This document shows, piece after piece, positions 52,841 to 62,225 of a DNA stretch of 64,000 bases; within the stretch, counting starts at the first letter, position 1, and each line of letters opens with the position of its first letter. The notes below the pieces were generated by a model. It was given only the letters and a program-made list of their open reading frames with translations, did not search any database and was not told the DNA's origin. Origin of the DNA: Pseudoalteromonas piratica (GTDB lineage: Bacteria; Pseudomonadota; Gammaproteobacteria; Enterobacterales; Alteromonadaceae); assembly GCF_000788395.1 (NCBI RefSeq), contig NZ_CP009888.1, positions 881,001 to 945,000 on the forward strand. Direction: 5' to 3'. A program made the position numbers and the translations under genes.

Positions 52841-53419
52841 ATGGTTACTGCAAAAAAACAAAAGTTACTCGATGCTGCGTTGGCTTTGTTTGTTGAGCAA
52901 GGTATTTCAGAAACATCGACAGCCAGCATTGCGAAACATGCAAGCGTGGCAACTGGCACTTTATTTCATCACTTTGAAAATAAAAAGGTGCTGGTGGAAG
53001 CGCTGTATTTTCATTTAAAAACATCCTTAGTGGATGATTTGGCTTTAGATGGCAAGATTGAGAATGAAGGGCAGATAGTCAGTCTATGGCATAAAGTGAT
53101 CATTTGGGGTCTAGAAAATCCAGATAAAATGGCGTTTTTTAGTATTTATTATTCAAGCCCATGGGTCGAGTCATCTTTTAAACACAACGTGCTTAACAGT
53201 GTGTTTTCTTTTTTGATTGAATTTATCGAGAGACAAAAAGCAGTGGGCGTGTTTATCGACTTACCAACGGATTATATTGCGATGCATATTCAGCAAAGTT
53301 TACTCAATACGGTAAATTATTTGTTAGAGCACAACCTAGAGGTCACGAGTGAATTGATTGATTCAAGCTTGAAAGTTTGTATGTTTGGTTTGCAAACGCA
53401 AAGAAACAAAGAGGCGTAA
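52841..53419 (+). CDS. TetR/AcrR family transcriptional regulator
   Basis: 192 residues. N-terminal HTH with T-S-T-A-S-I-A-K-H-A-S-V-A-T-G-T-L-F-H-H-F near residues 24-45, the TetR signature, then a helical ligand domain. The ATG directly follows the aldehyde dehydrogenase stop, so the two form one operon and the regulator probably senses an aldehyde or related lipid and represses from the palindrome at 51343. Confidence 0.9.
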   Translation: MVTAKKQKLLDAALALFVEQGISETSTASIAKHASVATGTLFHHFENKKVLVEALYFHLKTSLVDDLALDGKIENEGQIVSLWHKVIIWGLENPDKMAFFSIYYSSPWVESSFKHNVLNSVFSFLIEFIERQKAVGVFIDLPTDYIAMHIQQSLLNTVNYLLEHNLEVTSELIDSSLKVCMFGLQTQRNKEA

Positions 53420-53434
53420 TTTACGCCTTTTTTA
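53411..53434 (+). terminator. Terminator of the ALDH-tetR operon
   Basis: AGGCGTA-ATT-TACGCCT with a following T-run; it contains the tetR stop codon. Confidence 0.8.
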
Positions 53435-53902
53435 ATCTGTGTGATGCGTATATAAATTTTCAATTAGCTCGTCTTCTAACTCGAAGCGTTGCTCAAGTGC
53501 TTGCCCTAAAGTAGATAGATCTTCATCAAAGTTTGGCAGCAAGCTTTCTTCTTTCGCATTTGCGTAATCATCATTAAAACTCAAAGCGATATCAGTTGAT
53601 GCAGAGATTTGCGGGTATAATGACTGCGCTAACTTTAAGCTGCTCGGTCCTTTTTCGGCGCAAGCTTTTACTAGGTCATCATAAATCTCAAAGTGACCTG
53701 CTGAGAGGTAATCCATTAAGATTTGGCAAAATTCAAGAATTTCACCTTTCTTTGGCAGTGCTTGGTCGCTTCGTTCATAGGGAGGTAAGCCTGCAAGTTT
53801 GCAATAAATTACAAGTAACTCTTGGCGTTCTTGTAACCAGCTATCAATAGCTGAATGTGAACCGCCCCATTCTTGTTTCGCTTTTTCTAAACTTTTAAGC
53901 AT
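53432..53902 (-). CDS. rsd: Sigma D regulator (anti-sigma-70 factor)
   Basis: 156 residues. The match to E. coli Rsd is clear in the middle, D-Y-L-S-A-G-H-F-E-I-Y-D, and near the C-terminus, A-L-E-Q-R-F-E-L-E-D-E-L-I. Rsd binds RpoD in stationary phase and also interacts with the PTS protein HPr in E. coli. It is divergent from hemE as in E. coli. A terminator-like hairpin lies in its upstream region. Confidence 0.92.
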   Translation of the reverse strand: MLKSLEKAKQEWGGSHSAIDSWLQERQELLVIYCKLAGLPPYERSDQALPKKGEILEFCQILMDYLSAGHFEIYDDLVKACAEKGPSSLKLAQSLYPQISASTDIALSFNDDYANAKEESLLPNFDEDLSTLGQALEQRFELEDELIENLYTHHTD

Positions 53903-54076
53903 AATTATGTCCCTTTACTTCAAACTAATTTCTATAACAAAGAAATATGCAGAAAAGATCAACTTATTTTTAACATTTTTCATTCAGTTAATTGTAACTA
54001 ATTAATAATAAAGATAATTGTTGATATATTAATTTGTGCTTAATGTAGGCAGGGCGCAGTTAAAAAAGTATATAAA
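53903..54076. other. AT-rich rsd upstream region
   Basis: No open frame of note on either strand. It should hold the proximal rsd promoter. I see no clear operator. Confidence 0.5.
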
Positions 54077-54101
54077 AGAAAAAACCACCCAGAGGGTGGT
54101 T
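54077..54101 (-). terminator. Strong minus-strand intrinsic terminator upstream of rsd
   Basis: On the minus strand AACCACCC-TCT-GGGTGGTT is followed by TTTTTTC. No protein gene on this strand ends before it. Confidence 0.8.
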
Positions 54102-54146
54102 ATAAAACTTTTTCTGACTTGATTAATTCAAGCTCTTATTTTTGTA
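54077..54146 (-). ncRNA. Candidate small RNA or rsd leader attenuator
   Basis: A minus-strand promoter match (TTGTTA at 54180-54175, 17 bases, TATAAA at 54157-54152) would start a transcript near 54146. It forms a small stem CTTGA-ATTAA-TCAAG, then a U/A-rich stretch, then the strong terminator stem. The product would be about 68 nt. It could be an independent small RNA or the terminated leader of rsd, whose start is 175 bp further on. Confidence 0.45.
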
Positions 54147-54151
54147 TCTAT

Positions 54152-54180
54152 TTTATAACAAACTATTTTCATTTTAACAA
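54152..54180 (-). promoter_or_regulatory. Sigma-70 promoter for the candidate RNA upstream of rsd
   Basis: Minus strand TTGTTA, 17-base spacer, TATAAA. Four of six -35 bases and five of six -10 bases match the consensus, with ideal spacing. Confidence 0.5.
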
Positions 54181-54336
54181 TACTTAATATCCTAAAATGG
54201 TGCTTTAATTATTAATTCTCTCTACAAAGCGAAATAATTACATTTACTATGTAGTTAGGTTTGATCTTTCGCATAGTTAGTTGGCTTTCATAATGATACA
54301 ATTCGCTCAGTTATAATTTTTAGGTTTTACACTATC

Positions 54337-55404
54337 ATGAGTGAATTAAAGAACGATCGTTATTTACGTGCGCTATTGAAGCAACCAGTAGACCAAACAC
54401 CTGTATGGATGATGCGTCAAGCTGGCCGCTATTTACCAGAATATCGAGCAACCAGAGCGCAAGCTGGCGACTTTATGAGCTTATGTAAAAATGCAGAATT
54501 AGCGTGTGAAGTAACACTGCAACCGCTTCGTCGTTATCCATTGGATGCAGCCATTCTGTTCAGTGATATTCTTACAATTCCAGATGCTATGGGATTAGGC
54601 CTTTATTTTGAAACAGGTGAAGGTCCGAAGTTTGAGCGTCCAATTCAATCGATGGCTGATGTAGCTAATTTACCAATTCCAGATCCAGAAGATGAGCTGG
54701 GTTATGTGATGAATGCGGTACGTACTATTCGTCGTGAGCTTAAAGGTGAAGTGCCATTAATCGGTTTTTCTGGTTCACCATGGACGTTAGCAACTTACAT
54801 GATTGAAGGCGGTAGCAGTAAAACATTCGGCAAGATTAAGAAAATGGCATTTTCTGAGCCAGAAATCTTGCATATGCTGCTTGATAAATTAGCGGATTCT
54901 GTAATCAGCTATTTGAATGCGCAGATTAAAGCCGGTGCTCAATCGTTAATGGTATTTGATTCTTGGGGTGGAGTGTTATCACCGCGTGATTACAAAGAGT
55001 TTTCATTAACGTATATGCAAAAAATTGTTGATGGCTTAATTCGTGAATATGACGGCCGAAAGGTACCAGTCACGCTATTTACTAAAAATGGCGGCTTAAA
55101 CTTAGAATCAATTGCGGCAACTGGTTGTGATGCGGTTGGTTTAGATTGGACTGTTGATATTGCCGATGCGCGCCGTCGAATTGGTGATAAAGTGGCACTT
55201 CAAGGTAATATGGATCCTGCAATGCTGCATGGAACGCCAGAACGTATTCGTCAGGAAGTGCAACGTATTTTAGAGGGCTATGGTGATGGTTCTGGCCATG
55301 TATTCAACCTTGGTCATGGAATTACACCAGATGTCGATCCAGAAAATGCAGGCGTGTTTATTAATTCGGTTGGTGAATTAAGTAAACAGTACCACAACAA
55401 ATAA
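54337..55404 (+). CDS. hemE: Uroporphyrinogen decarboxylase
   Basis: 355 residues. The N-terminal active-site motif [15 protein letters not shown] is complete, and the second signature [12 protein letters not shown] is at about 147-158. It removes four carboxyl groups from uroporphyrinogen III on the way to heme. Position next to rsd and nfi matches E. coli. Confidence 0.97.
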   Translation: MSELKNDRYLRALLKQPVDQTPVWMMRQAGRYLPEYRATRAQAGDFMSLCKNAELACEVTLQPLRRYPLDAAILFSDILTIPDAMGLGLYFETGEGPKFERPIQSMADVANLPIPDPEDELGYVMNAVRTIRRELKGEVPLIGFSGSPWTLATYMIEGGSSKTFGKIKKMAFSEPEILHMLLDKLADSVISYLNAQIKAGAQSLMVFDSWGGVLSPRDYKEFSLTYMQKIVDGLIREYDGRKVPVTLFTKNGGLNLESIAATGCDAVGLDWTVDIADARRRIGDKVALQGNMDPAMLHGTPERIRQEVQRILEGYGDGSGHVFNLGHGITPDVDPENAGVFINSVGELSKQYHNK

Positions 55405-55407
55405 ATA

Positions 55408-55435
55408 TGAGCCTTGCAATTGCAAGGCTTTTTTC
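55408..55435 (+). terminator. Terminator between hemE and nfi
   Basis: AGCCTTGC-AATT-GCAAGGCTTTTTT. The AAGG in its right arm is also the only Shine-Dalgarno-like sequence before the nfi start. Confidence 0.85.
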
Positions 55436-55438
55436 TTT

Positions 55439-56101
55439 ATGGCTGATATCAATGACATTATGTGGCCTGGCACAGTTGCTAAAGCTAAGGCCATCCAATC
55501 AAAGTTAGCGCAACAAGTAACTATCTCTCAATACCAAGGGGAAATTCGCGTTATTGCAGGTATTGATGTTGCTTTCCCAAATAAAGGTAAAACAACACGT
55601 GCTGCAATTGTACTGTTGCAGTACCCATCGTTAAATGTAATTGAGCAGGTAGCATATGAATCGCCTACAGTATTACCCTATATTCCCGGAGTACTTAGTT
55701 TTCGTGAAGGTGGTGTGATAATAAAGGCTATGCAGCAGCTTCAAAACGCTCCTGATATTTTGATGTTTGATGGTCAAGGCATTGCGCACCCTATGGGCCT
55801 TGGTATTGCAAGTCATATTGGAGTAATCCTCAATATACCGACTATTGGTATTGCGAAAAGCTGTTTGACAGGTGACTATAATGAACCTGATACATTTAAA
55901 GGTGCAATATCTGATCTAAGTGTTCGGGGGGAAAATATTGGCTATGTAGTCCGTACTAGAGAGAACGTAAAGCCACTGTTTATTTCGCCGGGGCATCGCA
56001 TAACAAAAGAGCAAGCGGTATCGCTTGCTCTTGAGTGTGTTACTAAGTTTCGTTTACCTGAACCTACAAGGCTTGCTGATAAACTTAGTAAGAGTCGGTA
56101 G
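55439..56101 (+). CDS. nfi: Endonuclease V
   Basis: 220 residues. The metal-binding Asp in A-G-I-D-V-A-F, the following Glu/Tyr region (Y-I-P-G-V-L-S-F-R-E), the Asp of M-F-D-G-Q-G-I-A-H-P, and G-L-A/G-I-A-S-H are characteristic. Nfi nicks DNA near deaminated bases such as hypoxanthine. The start directly follows the hemE terminator with no separate ribosome site. The 3' end overlaps the convergent SEL1 gene by 17 bp. Confidence 0.93.
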   Translation: MADINDIMWPGTVAKAKAIQSKLAQQVTISQYQGEIRVIAGIDVAFPNKGKTTRAAIVLLQYPSLNVIEQVAYESPTVLPYIPGVLSFREGGVIIKAMQQLQNAPDILMFDGQGIAHPMGLGIASHIGVILNIPTIGIAKSCLTGDYNEPDTFKGAISDLSVRGENIGYVVRTRENVKPLFISPGHRITKEQAVSLALECVTKFRLPEPTRLADKLSKSR

Positions 56102-57470
56102 TTCTATCAGCCATCATCGAAGCTTCGCTTAGTTCAATCAGCTTGATGTAATTTTGTGCTGGCCAACTACGGTTGTTTGCTTCATTAAGTGCTTGTTGTA
56201 ACAGTTGCTGCCCTTCTTGCACTCGTCCTAGCTCAGAGTGTGCTGTACCAAGAACAGACAATAGTACTGGATGTTGGTTATCAACTGCACGTGCTAGCTC
56301 AGCATACTTAATCGCATTTTGTGCATCACGTAGCTCAGCAACATCAGAGAATGCTAATAAACGAGAGTACTCTATCATTGCTGGTAAATATTGATTATGT
56401 GCTGCAGTTTTTAAGATATCAGCTGCAGTGTGTACGTCATAATGAATACTGCCATAGTTAAGCATTGTCATCGCTAATTGGTATTGTGCACGCTCATTGC
56501 CTGACTCTGACGCCAGCTTTAACCAATTAAATGCTTTCTCTTCATCAGGTTGACAGCCTTCGCCATTTTCAAAACAGTGCATTAAACGCATTTGAGCATC
56601 ATGGTTACCATTGATAGCAGCTTTGTAGTACCAATCAATGTGTTCGTTTTCAGATGTTGCTTCTATCACACCGTGTTCAAGCATTAAGGCATAACGATTT
56701 TGCGCAACGCTATTACCCTTATTAGCAAGTACAAGTAATTTACCTTTATACTCATCAAGAGCACGTTGAAATTCACGATTTACTTTGCTGTTATCTGAAC
56801 CCAGAGTAAAAGATGTTACTAAATCAAAAATACGACGAGGTTCACCCGTAGGGCTGATATCTGGCTCAAACTTCCATTGCTTTACAGCTTCTAAAGCGGG
56901 TTCATCGATCACCCCTTTCGGAAATGATGCAAGAATACGACTATCTTCAACGACCCCACTTTCGTTGACATTGTAGCCTACTGTGACCCATGCTTTTGAA
57001 CCTGAACGTGTATTGTTGTCAATCTCAGGTTCAACCTTTTCAATTAACTTTGCTCGCTCAGGAAAGAAGTTGGTGTGCTTCGTGATGGGTGCGTAACGTA
57101 AGTCGTGTAGTTTCTTACCATAGGCATCTTTAAGTTCGATATACGCTTCTTTAGCTTCACGACGTGAAGGCACTAATTTACGCAAGCTGCGATATTTGTC
57201 TTGCGCCTCAGGGTGACCAAAATCTTTAGCAAGTAGATACCATGCATATGCTTGATTGATATCTTTTTCAATTCCCTGGCCATTGAGATAGGCTGTCGCA
57301 AGATCAAACTGAGCATTTACATGACCCAATTTAGCAATCTTACTTAATTCAGCAACGTATTTCTCAACATTTCCCTGTTTCTCATAGTATTTAGCAGTGG
57401 AATAATCTGCGAAACTGTTAAAAGAAAACAAAGATAGTGCTGAGGCAAGTAATAGAGTGGGGGTTTTCAT
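56085..57470 (-). CDS. Periplasmic SEL1-repeat protein with internal TonB C-terminal-like domain
   Basis: 461 residues with a signal peptide (M-K-T-P-T-L-L-L-A-S-A-L-S-L-F-S-F-N-S-F-A). SEL1/TPR-type repeats occupy about 25-100 (A-T-A-Y-L-N-G-Q-G-I) and about 245-440. Between them, at about 135-225, is a TonB C-terminal fold (V-G-Y-N-V-N-E-S-G-V-V-E-D-S-R-I and A-V-K-Q-W-K-F-E-P). No N-terminal membrane anchor of a true TonB is present, so it is probably a binding or scaffold protein. Partner unknown. Confidence 0.85.
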   Translation of the reverse strand: MKTPTLLLASALSLFSFNSFADYSTAKYYEKQGNVEKYVAELSKIAKLGHVNAQFDLATAYLNGQGIEKDINQAYAWYLLAKDFGHPEAQDKYRSLRKLVPSRREAKEAYIELKDAYGKKLHDLRYAPITKHTNFFPERAKLIEKVEPEIDNNTRSGSKAWVTVGYNVNESGVVEDSRILASFPKGVIDEPALEAVKQWKFEPDISPTGEPRRIFDLVTSFTLGSDNSKVNREFQRALDEYKGKLLVLANKGNSVAQNRYALMLEHGVIEATSENEHIDWYYKAAINGNHDAQMRLMHCFENGEGCQPDEEKAFNWLKLASESGNERAQYQLAMTMLNYGSIHYDVHTAADILKTAAHNQYLPAMIEYSRLLAFSDVAELRDAQNAIKYAELARAVDNQHPVLLSVLGTAHSELGRVQEGQQLLQQALNEANNRSWPAQNYIKLIELSEASMMADRTTDSY

Positions 57471-57543
57471 ACTTAACAGCCTATTATTATTGTTTTAGGT
57501 TATTAAGTTTACAATAATTTTACACGATCACAAGCGTTAGTTT

Positions 57544-57594
57544 AAAAAACCGGCACTTTATGTGAAGGTTTGTAATAAACCAGCCATAAAGCGC
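57544..57594 (-). terminator. Nested-hairpin terminator of sthA
   Basis: On the minus strand GGCGCTTTATG pairs with CATAAAGTGCC (one G-U) around an inner stem GGTTT-ATTAC-AAACC, and ends in GGTTTTTT. Confidence 0.75.
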
Positions 57595-57603
57595 CATTTC
57601 GCT

Positions 57604-59025
57604 TTATTTAATCAAACGATTCAAGCCATTAAGTGCCGCAACGCGGTAAGCTTCTGCCATAGTTGGGTAGTTAAATGTCGTATTAACAAAGTATTCTATG
57701 TTGTTGCCGCCATTTTTTTGCTCCATTACCGCTTGACCGATATGAATAATCTCGGCTGCACGCTCACCAAACACATGGATACCTAGAATCTCTTTGGTTT
57801 CAATGTGGAACAGTATTTTTAAACTACCTACTTCGGTACCTGCAATTTGTGCACGTGCAAGGTGTTTAAATTGAGCGCGACCAACTTCATATGGCACTTT
57901 AGCTGCGGTAAGCTCTTGTTCTGAGCGACCAACCGAACTAATTTCTGGAATAGTGTAGATACCACTTGGAATATCGCGGATCAGCTTTTTATTGCATTCG
58001 CCAGTGGTAATCGCATCTGCAGCGATACGGCCTTGATCGAAAGCGGCACTTGCAAGGCTTGGATAACCAATTACATCACCCACAGCATAGACATTACCTA
58101 CTTCAGTTTGGTAGTTTTCATTCACTTTTAAATTACCGCGGCTGTCCGGTGTTAAACCAATCGCTGATAAGTTCAGTTTATCAGTATTACCTGTGCGACC
58201 ATTAGCGAATAGTAAGCAATCGGCTTGCATCTTTTTGCCTGATTGCATATGAACAATCACGCAATCATCACGAGTTTCTACTTTTTTAAATTCTTCATTG
58301 TGGCGAATTAGAATGCCGCTATTCCAAAAGTGATAACTTAGAGAGTCTGATGTTTCAGCATCTAGAAATGCGAGCAGGCGATCACGTGTATTAATTAGAT
58401 CTACCTTTGCACCTAATCCGCGGAAAATTGATGCATATTCACAACCAATTACACCAGCACCATAAATGATGATATGACGCGGGTCGTGTTTAAGGCCCAA
58501 AATAGTATCACTGTCATAAACACGTTTATGATTAAAGTCGATTTCAGATGGACGATATGGACGAGAACCAGTTGCAATAACAATAGTTTGTGCCGATAGC
58601 GTTTCATTACTGCCATCGTCTTTTTGAATTGAAATTGTATGGTTATCTATAAAACTTGCTTCACCATGAAGTAGTGTAATGCGATTTCTATCATAAAAGC
58701 TGGTGCGTAAATTGACCTGTTTGGAAATCACATTACTGGCATGATCTAAAATATCAGGATAGGTCATGCGCTCTCTGTGAGCTTGAGAATTAAACAACGG
58801 GTTTGAGTTAAACTCAATTAAGCGACTAACAGAATGACGCAATGCCTTTGAAGGTATTGTACCCCAGTGTGCGCATCCGCCACCGACTTTTGGTTGTTTT
58901 TCAACAACTGCAACTCGTTTACCACTTTTAGCAAGGTTCATTGCTGTGCCTTCACCACCAGGTCCTGTACCTATGATAATGGCGTCATAATCATACTGTT
59001 TTTTAGTCGCTTGTTTTTTTGTCAC
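57604..59025 (-). CDS. sthA: Soluble pyridine nucleotide transhydrogenase
   Basis: 473 residues. FAD motif [10 protein letters not shown], the former disulfide region as [13 protein letters not shown] with a single Cys (as in SthA, not lipoamide dehydrogenase), and NAD(P) motif G-A-G-V-I-G-C-E-Y. It balances NADPH and NADH. Synteny sthA - (desaturase) - fabR - trmA follows E. coli, with the desaturase inserted. Confidence 0.95.
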   Translation of the reverse strand: MTKKQATKKQYDYDAIIIGTGPGGEGTAMNLAKSGKRVAVVEKQPKVGGGCAHWGTIPSKALRHSVSRLIEFNSNPLFNSQAHRERMTYPDILDHASNVISKQVNLRTSFYDRNRITLLHGEASFIDNHTISIQKDDGSNETLSAQTIVIATGSRPYRPSEIDFNHKRVYDSDTILGLKHDPRHIIIYGAGVIGCEYASIFRGLGAKVDLINTRDRLLAFLDAETSDSLSYHFWNSGILIRHNEEFKKVETRDDCVIVHMQSGKKMQADCLLFANGRTGNTDKLNLSAIGLTPDSRGNLKVNENYQTEVGNVYAVGDVIGYPSLASAAFDQGRIAADAITTGECNKKLIRDIPSGIYTIPEISSVGRSEQELTAAKVPYEVGRAQFKHLARAQIAGTEVGSLKILFHIETKEILGIHVFGERAAEIIHIGQAVMEQKNGGNNIEYFVNTTFNYPTMAEAYRVAALNGLNRLIK

Positions 59026-59040
59026 AGAGTGTTCCTTTAA

Positions 59041-60177
59041 CTAATTTATTGCGAGCTCTTTGATTAAGGCTTTATTTAGAGCCAACCAATATTCTTGTTG
59101 GTTTATTAACGCTGCTTTTATTTCATTATACTGCTTTTTAAGCTGAGATTGCTCGCATTGCTTTATAACTTTGTTTTTTCGCATCTCTAAAACGCGTTTT
59201 CTTACTTTATAATAGTGCTGCAATTTACTTAATAACAGATCATATTCTTTTTGTAGTTTCTCAATTTGCTTATCATTAGCTTCTTTTTTGAGAAGTGTTT
59301 GTTTGGTGCGCTCCATTAAAGTCGCTGCTTTTGCACGTTCAATAATTTCTTGAGGTGTCTTCCGTAACTTAGAAGCTAACCCCACTAACGATAGTGACTT
59401 TATCAGCCATTTCGTCGGATCGTAATGCCACCATTGGATACCATTACGGTAGTCTGATGCGAAAATATGATGAAAATTATGGTACCCCTCACCGTAAGTT
59501 AAAAAAGCTAAAAAGCCATTATCTCTTGCTGTGTTGGACTCAGTATATGGACGCGAACCCCAAATATGGGCAAGCGAGTTTATGAAAAAGGTAAAATGTT
59601 GACTTAACACTAAGCGAAGTAAGCCGGCAAGCAATAACATTCCCCACACATTTCCAAAGATAAGCCCGAGTAATAATGGAATACCAAAGTTTGTGATAAT
59701 CGACAGCACTAAATAGTGTTTATGTTGCCACATTACAACGCGGTTCTTTTGTAAATCTCGACAGTTAGAATAGTCAGTATAACGATGGGCTTGATATTCA
59801 CGTAACATCCAACCTATATGGCTATACCAAAAACCACGCGTTGCAGCATAAGGATCTTTTTCAGGGTCATCAACTTTACCATGATGTATACGGTGGTCAG
59901 AACTCCAATGTAATGCACTGTTTTGTATTGAAAACGCCCCGCCAATAGCAAAAATAAATTCGATTACTGGGTGTGTTTCATAGGTCTTGTGTGCCCATAA
60001 GCGGTGATAACCTGCGGTGATTGAAAGTCCACAATAAAACATACAAGCAATAAATGCGATCCAGTTAGCAGTACTGTAGCCATAGGTAAAACCATACCAA
60101 GGAACCAAAGTTACAGCAGCTAAAAAGGTGGTGGAAAAAAAGAGGGTATTAAGCCAAATAATGGGTGGTTTTTTCAT
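59041..60177 (-). CDS. Membrane fatty acid desaturase (acyl-CoA/acyl-lipid delta-9 type)
   Basis: 378 residues from the ATG at 60177; a GTG 21 bases earlier overlaps the operator and is less likely. The three histidine boxes of the SCD/DesC type are present: H-R-L-W-A-H, H-R-I-H-H and H-N-F-H-H. Four membrane helices surround them. The C-terminal 120 residues are a basic coiled coil (K-Q-T-L-L-K-K-E-A-N-D-K-Q-I-E), which is unusual for this family. It makes unsaturated acyl chains aerobically. Expression is almost surely controlled by FabR through the operator just upstream. Confidence 0.9.
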   Translation of the reverse strand: MKKPPIIWLNTLFFSTTFLAAVTLVPWYGFTYGYSTANWIAFIACMFYCGLSITAGYHRLWAHKTYETHPVIEFIFAIGGAFSIQNSALHWSSDHRIHHGKVDDPEKDPYAATRGFWYSHIGWMLREYQAHRYTDYSNCRDLQKNRVVMWQHKHYLVLSIITNFGIPLLLGLIFGNVWGMLLLAGLLRLVLSQHFTFFINSLAHIWGSRPYTESNTARDNGFLAFLTYGEGYHNFHHIFASDYRNGIQWWHYDPTKWLIKSLSLVGLASKLRKTPQEIIERAKAATLMERTKQTLLKKEANDKQIEKLQKEYDLLLSKLQHYYKVRKRVLEMRKNKVIKQCEQSQLKKQYNEIKAALINQQEYWLALNKALIKELAIN

Positions 60178-60189
60178 ATTAAAAATCTC

Positions 60190-60236
60190 AGCGTACACTT
60201 GTACGCTAAAATAGTTTTATATCACGTTTTAATCAA
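60190..60236 (-). promoter_or_regulatory. Desaturase promoter with FabR operator over the start point
   Basis: Minus strand TTGATT (60236-60231), 17 bases, TATTTT (60213-60208). The 18-bp palindrome AGCGTAC-ACTT-GTACGCT (60190-60207) follows immediately. It has 7-bp perfect arms and matches the FabR site of E. coli fabA/fabB (AGCGTAC...GT.CGCT). fabR is the divergent neighbour. Confidence 0.85.
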
Positions 60237-60303
60237 GTGAAATCGACAAAATTCATAAATAATTTTTCTGTGTTAAACTGCATGCAAAATTTATGGGGGA
60301 TGT

Positions 60304-60924
60304 ATGTCGGGTATTCGTGCACAACAAAAAGAAAAGACGCGACAAGCGTTAATCGATGCAGCGTTTAATCAATTAAGTGCTGAGCATAGCTTTTCTAATT
60401 TAAGCTTGCGCGAAGTTGCTCGTGAGGCAGGCATTGCACCAACTTCTTTTTATCGTCACTTCAAAGATATGAATGAACTTGGTTTAACTTTAGTTGATGA
60501 AGCTGGCTTAATGCTTCGACAACTGATGCGTCAAGCTCGTCGACGTATTGAAAGTGGTGGCAGCATTATTAATATTTCCGTACTCACGTTTATGGAGTTT
60601 ATTGATCAATCGAGTAACCAATTTCGTTTATTATTGCGTGAGCGTTCAGGCACATCAAAGGCCTTTAGGGCAGCAGTTGCGCGTGAAATAAAACATTTTA
60701 TTTTGGAACTTGCACATTATTTAGAAAGTGAAACAGGGTGCGATGCAAATCATGCCTATATCCAAGCGGAAGCTATGGTTACTTTGGTATTTAATGCAGG
60801 TGCTGAAGCGCTTGATCTCACAAAGCCACAGCGTGATCAACTTACGGAGCGCATTATTTGGCAATTACGCTATATTGCCAAAGGCGCTTCAAGTTATACA
60901 AAGGAGAAAAAAGCAGCTAAATAG
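60304..60924 (+). CDS. fabR: Unsaturated fatty acid biosynthesis repressor
   Basis: 206 residues. The N-terminus [11 protein letters not shown] and the [23 protein letters not shown] are nearly identical to E. coli FabR, as is [10 protein letters not shown]. FabR senses the ratio of unsaturated to saturated acyl-ACP/CoA and represses unsaturation genes. A G-rich ribosome site (GGGGGA) precedes the start. The start at 60304 lacks the extra E. coli leader. Confidence 0.95.
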   Translation: MSGIRAQQKEKTRQALIDAAFNQLSAEHSFSNLSLREVAREAGIAPTSFYRHFKDMNELGLTLVDEAGLMLRQLMRQARRRIESGGSIINISVLTFMEFIDQSSNQFRLLLRERSGTSKAFRAAVAREIKHFILELAHYLESETGCDANHAYIQAEAMVTLVFNAGAEALDLTKPQRDQLTERIIWQLRYIAKGASSYTKEKKAAK

Positions 60925-60936
60925 CTGCTTTTTTTA
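60907..60936. terminator. Bidirectional terminator between fabR and trmA
   Basis: AAAAAGCAGCTA-AA-TAGCTGCTTTTTTT; the stem contains the fabR stop and ends at the trmA stop. Confidence 0.85.
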
Positions 60937-62031
60937 TTTACGCGTTAAAAATACACCCGACTCAATATGGTGGGTATATGGGAACTGATCAAAAATAGCA
61001 AAGCGCTCAATGTTATGCGTTTCTGTCAATTGCTTGAGATCTCGCTCAAGCGTATCCGGGTTACATGAAATATAAATAATATTGTCATAGCCTTGCACTA
61101 AGTCTGTGGTGTCTTTATCTAAACCAGCACGTGGCGGGTCAACTAAAATGCTTTGGCAGTTGTAACTTTTTAAATCAATTCCATTTAAGCGAGAAAAGGT
61201 TTTTTCACCGTTCATCGCCATTGTAAATTCTTCGCTCGACATACGGATGATATCAAGGTTTTCAATTTTATTTTCCGCGATGTTAAATTGCGCAGATTTT
61301 ACAGAGGACTTAGATATTTCGGTTGCTAATACGCGATTAAAGTGCGGCGCTAATGCAATTGAAAAATTACCATTGCCGCAGTAAAGCTCAAGTAGGTCAT
61401 TTTGAAGCGGTTTTGATACATCAATAGCCCATTCAAGCATGCATTCATTTAGCTTTGCATTTGGTTGAGTGAAGCTATTTTCTACTTGTTGATAAATAAG
61501 CTCGCGATTATTCACATTCAACTTTTCAATCACGTACTCTTCACCAAGGACAATTTTTTGTTTGCGCGCACGACCAATGAAATCAATGTTAAATTTTTTA
61601 CTAAGTTCGGCTTTTAGCTTAGTCACTTGGTTAAGCCATTCATCATCAAGCTGCTTATGATAAATTAGACTTACCAAAATCTGCCCACTCAATGTAGATA
61701 AATAATCGATTTGAAATAGCTTACGACGTAAAATTTCATTTGGTTTTAATAGCTCTAATAGACGCGACATTAACTCACAAATTAGTGGCGCGGCAGGATC
61801 AAACTGGTCTACTCTGATTTTCTCTTTAGTTTCTGGGTTAAACATGATGTGAAATAAATCTTCCCCCTCATGCCATACGCGAAACTCAGCACGTTGTCTG
61901 TAATGTTTAGGTGCAGATTCAAATACTTCTAATTCAGGTGCATTAAATTGAGCGAATTGTTGACTAATACGCTGCGCTTTCTCGTTGAGTTGTTCATCGT
62001 ATTTTGAAGTATCTATTTGAATTACAGGCAT
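60934..62031 (-). CDS. trmA: tRNA (uracil-5-)-methyltransferase
   Basis: 365 residues. SAM motif [18 protein letters not shown] and catalytic C-N-P-D-T-L-E-R-D with the nucleophilic Cys are all in place. No TRAM domain or cluster cysteines, so it is TrmA and not RlmC/RlmD. It makes m5U54 in the T-loop of tRNAs. Confidence 0.96.
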   Translation of the reverse strand: MPVIQIDTSKYDEQLNEKAQRISQQFAQFNAPELEVFESAPKHYRQRAEFRVWHEGEDLFHIMFNPETKEKIRVDQFDPAAPLICELMSRLLELLKPNEILRRKLFQIDYLSTLSGQILVSLIYHKQLDDEWLNQVTKLKAELSKKFNIDFIGRARKQKIVLGEEYVIEKLNVNNRELIYQQVENSFTQPNAKLNECMLEWAIDVSKPLQNDLLELYCGNGNFSIALAPHFNRVLATEISKSSVKSAQFNIAENKIENLDIIRMSSEEFTMAMNGEKTFSRLNGIDLKSYNCQSILVDPPRAGLDKDTTDLVQGYDNIIYISCNPDTLERDLKQLTETHNIERFAIFDQFPYTHHIESGVFLTRK

Positions 62032-62169
62032 ATGCTTTTAAACCTCATGTTTGCGAGTCGCGCTATTTTAGGGTGTGGTTTTTCTTTGTCCAGTTTTAGC
62101 ATAGAAAAAATGTGACATACTTACTGTAATTAAAGTTAAATTCTTATTCGAAAAACTAAGAATTAATAC

Positions 62170-62196
62170 TTAAGTTGCTCACTATTTGGCCGATAA
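62170..62196 (+). promoter_or_regulatory. Sigma-28 (FliA) promoter of the DUF5610 gene
   Basis: TTAAGTTG (62170-62177), 11 bases, GCCGATAA (62189-62196). The -10 element is a perfect match to the FliA consensus, the -35 matches 6 of 8, and the spacing is exact. It lies 30 bp before the start codon. Confidence 0.82.
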
Positions 62197-62225
62197 ATAG
62201 ACATTGTGAAATGGAGGCAATAATT

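Noticed and set aside
54102-54336. Short minus-strand peptide genes before hemE
   Set aside because: Frames of 14 and 20 codons exist but have no ribosome site and no coding bias.
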